Origin: Bugulina stolonifera
Lineage: Eukaryota > Bryozoa > Gymnolaemata > Cheilostomatida > Bugulidae
Direction: 5' to 3'
DNA: 64,000 nt
Assembly (NCBI GenBank): GCA_935421135.1
Contig: OW285187.1
Coordinates: forward strand, 13,355,929 to 13,419,928
In this document: piece after piece, positions 23,190-33,899 of the stretch
Layout: the number at the start of each line of letters is the position of its first letter
Numbering within the stretch: position 1 is the first letter of the stretch
Notes under the pieces: generated by a model
Databases searched by the model: none
Told to the model about the DNA's origin: nothing
The model's input: only the letters and a program-made list of their open reading frames with translations
Translations under genes and position numbers: made by a program

Positions 23190-24026
23190 ACCCCCTTCAG
23201 GTCTGTCCTAGAATCGCCCCTGTCAAGGACGGACTCATCAGACCCTGAACTTAATGCTCCACCTGCAAAGTGCCGAGGAAGGCGGACTTTATCTGACCCA
23301 CAGAGAATTGCTAGACTGAAACAAAAAATGGACAATTTATGGAAACAATGCAGAAGGCTAAAAAATAAAGTTCAAATTCAAAATGAGATACTAACTATTT
23401 TACAAGCCGAGAACAAGTTACAAACAACAAAACTGGACTCAATTGACGGTGTTCTAGCAGAGCTAGTTAAAAACCAAGGTCAGCATAAAGGGAAGAAGAC
23501 AGATTGCGTTTGCAGCCAGGCGATCAGAGTTTTCTCTTACCATGCATTACTACTGACCTCCAAGTTACAGAACTCTGCGAGATCGCTACAATTGGAGATA
23601 CCAGATCCTCTAACGTTGCGTCGGTGGTTAGAGTGCATTGACTGTGAGCCTGGGTTTCTAGTAGATGTGGCAAATAACATCCCGGTTGACAATTACTACG
23701 GTCTTGTCGTTGATAGTATGTCAATCAGGAAGAAACTGACATTGCAGAAATGCAGCCATGCACTTGACGGCTAGGTAAGAATTGGTGATAGTTCGACATT
23801 AGTGAGCGAGGCGTATCAATATTGGGTGGAAGGCGATATCCTAATAGCATACTTCTTTGTTGACAAGATTGACAGTGATATGCAAGCACAACTGATACTG
23901 CAAGGCCTCGAGATAACTGCAGAGAAAGGCTTACACATTTTAAATGTCACATGTGATGGTTGTCAGGCTAATCTGGCCACTTCAGACGAGTTGCCAATAT
24001 GGCGGATGTGGGCAGTAAATTCATAA
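23190..24026 (+). pseudogene. P-element/THAP9-like transposase, coiled coil and catalytic part
   Basis: The frame runs from about 23184 to 24026 with a single in-frame TAG at 23772-23774. It opens with a basic leader and a long leucine-zipper-like helix (RLKQKMDNLWKQCRRLKNK, then NEILTILQAENKL), the dimerisation region of P transposases. Then comes ALLLTSKLQNSARSLQ and PDPLTLRRWLECIDCEPGF, the conserved P-element block before the catalytic core. VVDSMSIRKKL supplies the first acidic residue and LNVTCDGCQANL the second. A GTP-binding insertion and the last acidic residue would lie further on but are not seen, so the copy is 3'-truncated. P transposases cut and paste their element in the nucleus. 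Confidence 0.8.
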
Positions 24027-24417
24027 TCAGTCGTTGTGAAGATTAACACTAGTAATCTTCACCTAGGAAAATACCCAAAGTATTTACATACAAAAAATAC
24101 TCAGACCACTTGGGAATCAATTTACATAAATTTGTCTCCTAATAAGATAATCATAGTACAATATAACGTAATATAGTGGAAAGCTAAATGTGTATAGGAA
24201 AAGAAACTGTCAACATCAACATGTTGTTAGTCATAGCGACTTATTCATATTGATTAGAATGGATATACCGATACAGTTTTCATTTAGGTTTTAAGTTGAT
24301 TTAAAATCTTGTGCATTAATTTTCATTTTGACCTCGCAGATAGTTGATAAGAAAAATTTGAATTCCTGATATATTTCCGTATATTCCGTTTTTTTAATTT
24401 CAGTTATCCTACACCCC

Positions 24418-24600
24418 CTCTAAATGGTGTGCATGCTTTAAAGGCAAACTGTATTCCCAAGAAATAACAGTATTCACTAGCACCCCATTCATTGCATGCG
24501 GAGGTACCTACACACACACAAACAGACATCACAGATCCAACGAATATTCCAACGGTTGTGGGTATGTCAATAAGCTCTTCAGCATGCTATGTTAATATTA
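24418..24600. repeat. Dispersed repeat, copy 1 (partner at 26250-26390)
   Basis: Shares CATCACAGATCCAACGAATA-type sequence and GTTGTGGGTATGT...AGCATGCTA with 26250-26390 in the same orientation. The two copies bracket the Mutator-like fragment. Confidence 0.6.
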
Positions 24601-24696
24601 TGTAACTGGGGTATGAATTTTTATTTCAAATTTTTTCTATACTTTCAATGAGGTCTGAAAGGGCTTAAATGACCAATAAGTTTTGCGTTCAGTCAT

Positions 24697-26121
24697 ATGA
24701 CGCAACGTTGCAGGAGGATATGAGGAGGAAGAAGGTATCAAGATTTCACAATTAGCTTTGGAGAACATGGAAGAGATGAGATCCAATGAATGCAGCCAAC
24801 CACAAGAACATAGTGAGGGTTTCTCTAGTATTGAAGTAGTTGGAGATGGTGGCTGGGGGGAAGTGTAGTCTTGGACATAGCTTTAACTCTAAAATAGGTA
24901 TAATACATATTATGCTAGACTACATGTTCACATAAGCACATGCATATTGAAGCAAAAGTTATTTAAAGTTGACTTCCATCTTGGATTCTAATTTGTTCAG
25001 GTTGTGCTATTTTAATTGGATCTAAAACTGGAAAAGTTCTCGATTTGGCAGTGAAGACCAAGAGCTGTACTCCATGTAAGAAGAAACAGGTGCACCAAGT
25101 GTGCTACAGAAACCAGTGGTTCAATGGAAGCAGCAGGTAAATATGTGTAGTTGTTGATAAAGGCATCTATGTCAACAAACATAAGGTATTGTTATACATG
25201 TAGCATTGGATGATTGTCAATTACTTTGTATATCTCAACCCACTTCTTTCAGATCATTTCTATGATACCTACATGTACATTTACATGTACTTGACAAGGT
25301 ATGTGGGTGATGGAGACTCATCAGTGGAGACTGCTATTAAGACTGAAGTGTCATATGGTCATTTGGTAGAAAAAATAGACTGTATCAACCATATGATCAA
25401 TCTACAGAAGGATGTAAAGAAATTTTTGACAGACCATCGAATAAAAGGGATCTACTGATCCGTCAGCTCAGCTATAAAGCTTCGACGGAATCAAGGTGAG
25501 AGTAAGAGAAGAATAAGTACAAGTGTTACAGTTTCAAACATGTTCAACTGGTATAAGCTTGTACATGGAAGTCTCTTATTATAGTCTACTTCATATGTTG
25601 CATAAAGGTACAAAGTTGGTGTCGTAGATACATATTCACATACACACTGTTAATAATAATATTGCCTGCCAGACTGATCGCTGAAATTAGCCAAAGCAAA
25701 GGATAATAACAGATGTGTTAAGCTTTAGATGTATTGTTTGATAGCTGCGTGATAGCTGCTACATGAGCTTACCAATTGAATTGCATGGAGTTATTTTGTC
25801 TTTTTAAACATTCAATTGTTTCTCATTGCAGATAATCCTGGATAGATATGAGAGTATAGCACATATTTGTACACTATGCATGGAGTTATCTTCTCTTTTT
25901 AAACTTTCAATTACTTCTCATTGCAGATAATCCTAGATAGGTTTGCTCAAAGACCAAACACTTTGATTCATTTAAAAAATTCTAATCAGGCAGAGGGTTT
26001 CATGAGAATCAGATCCGATATGGATGGCAGCAAAGCTGTGCATAGAGGGCAGCGGAAGCATGGCCCCACAGATGTCATGCCAGTGTCCTTAAATTTAACA
26101 AAGGTGCCATGTGGGTTGTGA
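24697..26121 (+). pseudogene. Mutator-like transposase remnant
   Basis: Four exon-like pieces: about 24715-24868 (EDMRRKKVSRFHN / acidic leader and GDGGW), 25010-25137 (GCAILIGSKTGKVLDLAVKT, then CTPCKKKQVHQVCYRN), 25301-25458 (RYVGDGDSSVETAIKTEV, ECINH-type KIDCINHMINL) and 25927-26121 (NSNQAEGFMRIRSDMDGSKA, then HRGQRKHGP). The order G-W, GKVLDLAVKTKSC, GDGDSSV, CINH and NQAE is that of the metazoan Mutator-like transposase family. Frame breaks and a stop after KGIY show it is dead. GDGDSSV and the upstream GDGGW carry the catalytic aspartates. Confidence 0.7.
25783..25941. repeat. 95-bp tandem duplication including a splice acceptor
   Basis: GCATGGAGTTAT...TTCTCATTGCAGATAATCCT occurs at 25783 and again at 25878. 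The copy boundaries include the acceptor of the last Mutator-like exon, which is thus doubled. Confidence 0.85.
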
Positions 26122-26249
26122 AATGTTGGAAGCTACTCTATGCCAGCATTTCAGTTATGTAATTCGTACGACCTTGGCCCCAAATATTTATTGGTTTATT
26201 AATATCACAACAGGACTAAATAAATTCTTAACCGGTATGCAGTTTAGAT

Positions 26250-26390
26250 GACCTTGCACACCTACTAAATGGGGCGCTTGTTTCAAGAGCAAGCTATATT
26301 GCCAAGAAATTCACCCACGATCACCACGGATCTACCAACAGTTGTGGGTATGTTAGAAAGCTGTTTAGCATGCTACGTCAACACCGCTTT
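26250..26390. repeat. Dispersed repeat, copy 2
   Basis: Same orientation as the copy at 24418-24600, clearest over GTTGTGGGTATGT and AGCATGCTA. Confidence 0.6.
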
Positions 26391-26696
26391 TAAGCAGCAG
26401 TTAGTAGCAGTATAAGCGGAGTATTTTAGTATTCCTGTGTGTATACGTGTTTACCTGTGTTCTTGTTAATTTCTTGAAATTTTGAAAGGGTTGTTGTTGC
26501 ATTTGTTTTAGATTGAAACATCATGGGTCCCGTCCTGGGTGTGGCCCTTCTTACCATAATATGTATGGTTTCATTGTTTGTGTATTGTCGTCGTCGGCCT
26601 CAGTATTTTTGAGACGTCGCCCCTTCAGGAGTGAACTGGAACTTGTAACTCCATCTTTAGCTGATGCTCAGTAAGTTTATTAAAATAAACCTACTT

Positions 26697-27095
26697 TGTA
26701 TTTCCATACTTTTTTGCAAAGCGTACCTGTAAATTTGTCGATTATTTTTATATACATATCTAGATTTCCTTTTTTGACAGTTTTACACAAGCTAAGTTAG
26801 CTGTACAACAACTCGAAGTAAGCTTGGATAATTAGTTTTTTGTGACTGTGGTGATACAAGTATCATATTCCTCATTTATATATTTTTGTCAAGATTAGTA
26901 TTTCGTTTCATTCCGTTATAGCTAGTCAGTTATTTTCATACTATTTTAGCAACTTATATTAGTGAATTATTTTATTTTCATACTTTTGCAAAGCTTACAA
27001 ATCCTGTAAATTTCTCGATTCTTTTACAATACCTAGATTTCTGTTTTTTGATGATTTTTACACAAGCCAAGTTTGCTGTACAGTAACTCGAGTTA
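26697..27095. repeat. Duplicated block, period about 280 bp
   Basis: The segment with CATACTTTT...GCAAAGC...TAGATTTC...TTTACACAAGC at 26705-26825 recurs at 26982-27095 with substitutions. No coding sense is apparent. Confidence 0.7.
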
Positions 27096-27255
27096 GTTTT
27101 TTGTATTGTGTGACTGTGTGCATATACACATAGACATTTTGTACATAAGGTGTTTTTTCAAAGTATAAATACATAATCAAAATTTAACTGATAGAACAAA
27201 GTGTGAAGTTTGAAAGGTATTGTTTATGTCAACACTATGCATTAGTGACAAAATG

Positions 27256-28487
27256 ATTTGCTATAGCCTCTAATGGAGTGAGAAAAACAACTGTGTATCC
27301 CTCTGCTCACAAGAAGTTTGATGAAAGCAAAATTAATGGCATACATAATGACAAAGTCCTTTACAAATAGTCACACTATTGCCGCAAACAGACAGAACGT
27401 GAGTATTTGGGATCTGGATTTAATAGACGACAAATGTATCGACTCTACGTCCAAAGTGAACTTGCTCACCCATCTGTAAAAGCATTACTACGCAAAGATA
27501 TTTCGAACAGAATTTAATTTGGGATTCCACCAACCTTCAAATGCTGTGTGCGACTTTTGTGACCTACACATATGATAAAATAAAAAAAGCCTGATTAATG
27601 CCAGAGGAACTAGAAAGAAAAAGAGACCATGAACGAAGGAAGATAACTGTTCGGGCCGAGAAAGAAGGATAAGCAGAGTGATGATCAGCTTGCTATAACA
27701 TTTGATTTGCAGCAAGTTTGGACAGCACCAAAGTTAGCTGTCGGCTCATCCTACTATAAGAGAAAGCTGAACATTTACAACTTGACATTCTACGAGCTTC
27801 AAACAAAAGATGGCTATTACTATACTTAGAATGAGTCAGAATGCAATAGAGATGCTAATGACATTTCCAGTTGCCGATACAGACATCTATGCAAAATTGA
27901 CAATGAGGGACGAAGGTTGTGCTACATAGTGACACATTCAGAGGTCAAAACAGGAACCGCATTGTGCGCACTGTTATAATCGACTTTCTGGCATCATCAA
28001 AAATAGTAAGGGTAGTGGAACAGGAATTTTTTGAAGGCGGTCACTCAGACATGGAGTGTGACAGTATACACTCGGCAATTGAAAGCGCATTTCAGAAAAG
28101 TGAGATGGCAATATACCATCGGATTATTATCAACACATGAAACTGGCAAGGTGATTTAACCCACATGTTGTTACTGAAATGACGCACAGGAGCATCTATG
28201 CCGTTGATCGACTCAATAACTATCCTTTCAAAAAATATGCCTCTAAGGAAATAATAAATTGCTACCATATACGTAACATACAGACTCAGAACCTGCGGTT
28301 GAAATGGCTGGCGAGATTGGAGGGGAAAAAGTTGCAACATCCTACAGGAAGAGAGGTGGTAGATCTAGAGGTTGAAGCACCGTTAGCATACACAGCTCTC
28401 ACTAGAGCAGATCATCAAAAGAAATATCTGCTGTCGATGGAAGATCTGCTAACTGGAAAAATTGTAACTGCTTGTCAAATATTTTAA
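27256..28487 (+). pseudogene. Transposase-like remnant, GQNRN/GHS family, copy 1
   Basis: Broken frames read, in order, REYLGSGFNRRQMYRLYVQ, CDFCD, LAITFDLQQVWTAPKL with SSYYKRKLNIYNLTFYELQ, DTFRGQNRNRIVRTV, EGGHSDMECDSIHSAIESA, then a basic tail to 28487. Many metazoan repetitive genes carry this series (FDLQ..., YYKRKL.IYNLT, D.C.GQNRN, GH..ME.DS.H..IE); I believe Pfam calls it DUF7869, and it is presumed to be a transposase. Here C-G before QNRN has become F-R, and several stops interrupt it. Copy 2 lies at 43690-44140. Confidence 0.6.
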
Positions 28488-28682
28488 AATCTATTCAACC
28501 CATACCCATAATACAGTTATGTGGATGTTATATTATTACATGTAGTGAGTTAGATTGCGTTAAATTTGAAGAAATGCAAAAAAGGACTTTTGATTATTAC
28601 TATAACTGCAACTGTCAGTCTGTTCAATGCTATACTTTCAAAAACACTGTGGTGAGATGAGAACTTCAGTTATATAACGTAA

Positions 28683-28711
28683 AATTATCACAAATGCACT
28701 TTGTGATAATT
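28683..28711. repeat. 12-bp perfect hairpin
   Basis: AATTATCACAAA, a 5-base loop TGCAC, then TTTGTGATAATT. It lies about 195 bases after the preceding transposase-like remnant. Confidence 0.85.
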
Positions 28712-29147
28712 GGCATTTGATGAATGCCCAATGCCAAAGAGCCATAAATGGGATAAATATTGCAAAACAACATGGATGGAGTGAATAACTGTTGGTATGC
28801 TTAATTTAGAGCTTTGTATGACTAGTGATACTCATGTAATATGAATAGCTGCAAGTGACAAATGTTGATATTGTTAATAGCTTTATCGGTACACAGAAAC
28901 AATGGTCAATTGCCAAGATTGGAATGTGACGTTTTCAGCTTAATTTTCAAATGAAAAGCTGTGTAAATCAGCAAATCTAATTTTTAATGTTTTGCCCACC
29001 TCATCGTTTAGCAAAAATAGTAATACACCTAATCTATCAACAGACTTTCAGAGTACCAACTACCGTATTACAACATTGAAACATATTTCATATATTATAT
29101 TATAATGGCTATAAACTACCACCTGTTCACTTTCTCAATGTAGTTAA

Positions 29148-30185
29148 ATAGTTCATCAGTGGAACGCTATGATACATTCATGGGATTAAAGCAGCTTTAC
29201 CCCTATGACATCCAAGTTTTGAGCCAGCTGTTGTTTGATGGTATGCCAGTGAAGGATGCAGATAGTCTGCTTACGTTTGAGGTTAAGTCGTTTTATTGCT
29301 TTATTTGTAATCACCGAGTGTATACTTAGTTACCCATTGCCACAAAGTAGGGGAATTCAAGGTTCCACGAAAGACATCCACTCTGCGTACAATAAAATAC
29401 GTGAGATCATAGAGGCTTTGATTCAGGAGAGGAGTGATGAAATGTTTGACCAGCTGTGGAATAGGATGTGCACTATGAAGGGCGAAGAACTACATGTAGA
29501 AGTGCCACGAGAAACGAGTCATGTAACACCGTGCCAACCCTGAAAGTGGGGATGCCAAGGAATACTAGAGCATTGTCTTTTTCTTTATATAGACCATCTT
29601 ATTGTAGACTTGGGAGTCTAGTTTTTCTTTGAACTCTATGAAGCCGTTAAAAGTGGCTTCAATCTTGTCCCATCAGTGTCTGCTGACATGTATTATGCCA
29701 AGTTTTGTGGAGAAACACAAAGGCAATCTTCCATCAGCCACCAATACGGGACTTGAAATATCAACGAAGTGTCTCCACCAACAACCTCCTAAAGGCATAA
29801 ACTGTCTTTGGAGAGTGGTCTCTATCCTAATGTAGAGTATGTAATCAAAACTCTTCTATCTCTTTCAGTTACAAGCGCAGAGGTTGAATGTTCCAACTCT
29901 ACATTAAAACCTGTTGAAACATCCCAACAGTCTACAATGAGCCAAGCATCTTTTAATGGGCAAGTTCTTGGCTACAAATATTATGACCAAAATCAAAGAT
30001 GAAAAACTGGTAACAGCATTGACTCTCAAGAAGCCAAGAAGGTCGCAATTACTAAATACCTTGGGTGAGTCCCCTGGCTTTGCTTTACTTACAGCCTGGA
30101 CTACTACTCTATGTACATGTAGCCTATCTTGAAGTCTGTAAATTTTTGCTAGATGTTGTCAAATCTACTTTATATGCATATTGTT
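29148..30185 (+). pseudogene. hAT transposase remnant (C-terminal half), copy 2
   Basis: The pieces are MGLKQLYPYDIQVLSQLL (29201), then KDIHSAYNKIREIIEALIQE with MFDQLWNRM (29372-29530), DHLIVDLG..., EAVKSGFNLVPSVSADM, and finally YPNVEYVIKTLLSLSVTSAE with VECSNSTLK and TMSQASFNGQVLGYKYYD (29822-30000). This is the end of the hAT catalytic region and the hAT dimerisation domain, where the S-x-T-S-A-x-x-E-C-S-x-S-x-L-K motif is seen. Frames shift at least three times. The 3' flank repeats at 23080-23175. Confidence 0.65.
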
Positions 30186-30589
30186 AGACAATCAGAGTGG
30201 TTTCAGTTGTAGTTAAAATAAAACCAGTATTCATTGTACAATATAATTTCCTGAACCAAGTTTATGACTAAGTGTTACAAACTTTATCAAACAGTATCTC
30301 ATATGAAAGTTGAGCTGAATTTATGAGATCTAACATTAAAAGAAATACTCATGTCCATTTCAATCCAGCATATTGTAATTCATCTACATGTACAATGTAT
30401 AGTATGCGGACTCGTTAAATTTGGATCAAGTTTGAATGGTAGCAAATTTAACACAAAGCAATATATCATCACTTTGAACGTTTTTTTTTAACTGAAAAGA
30501 AATTATGCGCAATAAACAGTCAGTTGAAAAATGTATTGGTCAGAAATGTACAAAGTAGATTGGAGTGCCTTACACAACACTAAAATAAT

Positions 30590-30960
30590 CTTTTAGGTGC
30601 AAGACTTCCAAGTTCAATCGCAGATTGAAAAAGAAAATTTTATATTAGCACAAGTAACAGATCTTTGTGCTGGGATGTAGTAAAATTGAGGGCGGGGTCT
30701 TTTTTCCCAAAAAGAGTCCCAGCCTGAGTGTGAACCCCCCCTCAAGTCTGTCCTAGAATCACTACTTTTCAGCAAACTACTGCTTAAGGATAATTTACCA
30801 AGCTTGTTGCAAAACACAACCTGAGCTTGTTGCAAAACGCAACCTGAGCTTTTCAACCACAATATGCTTCACAAAAATTAGCTTTCCAGATGGTGAAGTG
30901 GCCAAGAAGTTTGGATCAGGATGAACTAAAACCACAGCTATTGTTAAAGGTAAATAATTA
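30590..30960 (+). mobile_element. hAT-like N-terminal scrap plus shared 3' repeat
   Basis: KISFPDGEVAKKFGSG followed by a stop and KTTAIVKG (30868-30952) resembles the D-x-x-I-A-K-K-F-x-x-G-K-T-K segment near the start of many hAT transposases. Just upstream, GTCTGTCCTAGAATC with a C-run (30729-30765) is shared with 23184-23215. Confidence 0.4.
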
Positions 30961-30999
30961 TGCATGTATAAAACACCTGACTGCAATAGAACTATGATT

Positions 31000-32200
31000 A
31001 AAGGTACATATGCATAAAAAACCTAACTTCAACAATCTTTGACTTATCTTGTTTCATGCATTGCTCCAAATTGCTCAAACAGCTTTAAACTATCGAGCTG
31101 TTTTTGTTTATTTAAAAGCTTTAGCTCCACTAGAAGACACAAAGCTAGCTAGTTATGTCATAATGCAAAGTTTGGCCTCCAGTTAGATGAATCAAATGAC
31201 AGAGATAACAATAAGCAGCTGGTGTTAGCAAGGGTTTACGATCGTACATGAATGTGCAGGGAAATATTTCGCTTTGGGTGGATGCCATCACCCAAGAAGC
31301 GACCGCTTCTAAACACATACCTCTCCTCATGAAAACCTCTTTATGAAGAAAAGGTGTTACTACCTAATCTTTCTAATTAAATGCTACAATCCCTCTGTTT
31401 TCTACCACAACCATATCTTTAATATTTCGATTCCATTCGACATACCGCCCTTGATGGATTTGGCGACCTGGTCTGGGACTGAAGGCATTCGCATATGATT
31501 CATTACAAATGCAAAAAGATTAAAGGGTACAATGTGCACACAGTTGTCACTGAGCCTACCTGAGCTAATGCTAGGCCAACTGTGGTCCAGAATTTTTGCG
31601 GTTGTCGTATTCCTCTTGGTCTTTCTAGCACGACTTTCGCCTTTGTCTGTCCCTTTTCATCCAAGTGAACCTCACCGGCCCCACATGGATATATACGAAA
31701 GTATCCATAAAATCTTTCAGATGGTTTAAAATATATCTCTCCACTGTGTGCCAATCCGCTTCTGGTAGTACTAAGACTGTCCACCTTCTCTGTTCCATGC
31801 CACTGCAAATGGAGTTGCCAATTAAAGTCGCTTTCATGTCCCAAAACAAAATTATATTTGTTATTTGAGTACTTCATAAGTTCACTCTGTTAGGCTTCCT
31901 AACAATTCTCCCACTGACTGTTCTCTTAACTACTGGCTCTGGTGGTGCCACTGGCAGCTCGGAGTTCTAGTCTGTTGTTACTTTTGGTTTGGGACTGCAG
32001 TTGCTTGTATCAGAACCATGATGAGGATCATAAGTTCTGTGTGGGGTGATTTCTATTGGGGCTAACCCTGTAGTGCTCCACATCCTTTCCATTATCACCT
32101 CCCTGAACTTGTGGACTCCTGGGTAAGCTATCTTTTTCTACACCCGTGTTCCTATTTAAATTATCATACCTCTTCGTCACTAGGGCTCTATTCCTCCCGA
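31000..32200. other. No convincing gene
   Basis: Short open frames on both strands overlap one another and none gives a recognisable domain. A minus-strand piece at 31145-31330 faintly recalls the end of a gypsy integrase but is too weak to call. Confidence 0.3.
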
Positions 32201-32221
32201 GTCCTCCTTATCATTATGTGA

Positions 32222-33420
32222 ATGTGGAGAGTTAGTTACTCTTTGCTGTGCAGTAAATACAGCCGGCAACCACCTTCCCCATTCTACATTTTCCCCCGTG
32301 TGTTCATGAAAGAATCATTCCTCAATAGTGCTGTGGCCAGAGCCCAAGGAGTGGCCGTGATGTCAGGGTACATGAGCTCCGATACATTCGCTCAAGAATA
32401 CTTGCCGTTTTTATACGCAATTCCAGATGTTCTATTGCTGATCCAGTATTGCTCATTCTCGACAACCACCGTCTGCACTGCTCATATGCTGTTGTGGATT
32501 TACGTAAAAACTCTGGAATCCATTTGCTGACCCTACCACCTCATACATCTCATAAAACTCAACCACTGGACAGGTCCGTCTTTGGTCCACTGAAAACATA
32601 CTGGCATAAGTCCTTAGATGAGTGGATGAGGAGTAATCTAAGGCAGGTGTGTGACCATCTATGAAATAGCTGGTCTTCCAGCTCGACCCTTCATGTTGAG
32701 TATGACACCCGAAAACATAACTTCGGGTTTCATATGCACAGGAATTTATCCACTAAATTCTACAGTATTTCCTGACCATGAGTTTGCGGCTGCCATGGTC
32801 ACTGACCGGCCTGCTCCAGAGGCTATGAACAGTAGGTGTGAAACCACCCAACAGCTAACTTCAGCAATTTCAGAAAAATTTCTACAAAGTGACGCAGTAA
32901 CACCCGAGCAAATCCTTTTAATGCTGAAAGCTGGGCCAAGAAAAATCACAAATCGAAAACAAGTCAAAGCTGCAGTACTATCACTCCAGAAAAAAATCGA
33001 ATTCAAGAGGAAGAGAAATCAAGAAGATCTGAAATTCCTAAAAGAAAGATGAGGCGTTCATTTGCTCCTTCAAGTTCTGATGAAGAGATGGCTATGCCTC
33101 TAGTAGGGACGGAATCCGAAAGTGGCGGCGATATAAATGAGGGTAACTCAGATCTGCATGTACCAGAATACGAATTGGACATCGGTTGCTTTGTGCTGGT
33201 GAAGTACGAAACCAACAAGAAAACTTCAAAGTATTATGTCGGCATTATCAAAGAGAGACAAGGGGACAACTTGGAAGTAAACTTCATGAGGAAGGTCAGA
33301 GGCAAGCGCCGTTCCTTCATTTGATTTTCCCTCTGAGGAAGACAGTGACATAATATCACAGAGTGACACTGGGCAAACCACAAACATTGGCTGGTACCAA
33401 AAGATGTTCAAACCGAACTA
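32222..33420 (+). pseudogene. Pogo/Tigger-type transposase (DDE_1) remnant
   Basis: The frames in order are 32222-32450 (VFMKESFLNSAVARAQGVAV, then YMSSDTFAQEYLPF), 32440-32664 (PVLLILDNHRLHCSYAVVD, GIHLLTLPPHTSHKTQPLD, KTYWHKSLDEWM), 32640-33052 (IYEIAGLPARPF, TPENITSGFICTGIYPLN, DRPAPEA) and 33049-33324 (ELDIGCFVLVKYETNKKTSK, YYVGIIKER). D-N-H with the LPPHTSHKTQPLD block is the second catalytic region of DDE_1 transposases. The tail has a small beta-rich module after a Ser/Glu linker, seen in related elements. At least three frame steps break it, and the N-terminal DNA-binding part is missing. These enzymes insert at TA. Confidence 0.75.
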
Positions 33421-33833
33421 TCTTTAACGCTGACAGTAGAGCCTTCCCAATTGAGTGAAGTCTCTACCAAATCAGTGCTGTATCTCGCAAAAGTAGTGCA
33501 GTTAGCATGTTCTATGATCATATTTTGTGATAGAAATGTTGATCTAGCTATGTCAAAATAAAGATAATATCATATATTAGTAGTGAGAACTGCACTCTCA
33601 AATGCAAATCTATTATGGCACAACTTACTCCGATGAAAGATTTGAGTGGCACAACTTACTCCGTTGATGGGGGCAAGTTGTACCAGCCAAGAGTACACTT
33701 CAATTTCTGATGCAATAAAAACTTGGATCATTGTGTTTTGGTGACTGAATCCAATATAGAGATAAGTTTAAGAGGGTGTATTTTGATGCACCTAGCATCA
33801 GAACTGCAGTTTCAAAGTGAGAAAATAAAAAAT

Positions 33834-33861
33834 TGGCACAACTTGCCCCGCCTTCCCCTAA
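33834..33861. repeat. Candidate right terminal repeat of the pogo-like element
   Basis: GGCACAACTTGCCCCGCCTT, then CCCC and TA, follows the transposase remnant. Related GGCACAACTTACTCCG copies lie at 33618 and 33651. I did not find the matching left end. Confidence 0.45.
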
Positions 33862-33899
33862 CCACTAGTATCCTGAAATAAATTTCTTCTAAAATGTAC

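Noticed and set aside
31145..31330. Minus-strand frame faintly like the end of a gypsy integrase (TFMYDRKPLL)
   Set aside because: Only a few residues agree and no neighbouring integrase blocks are present.
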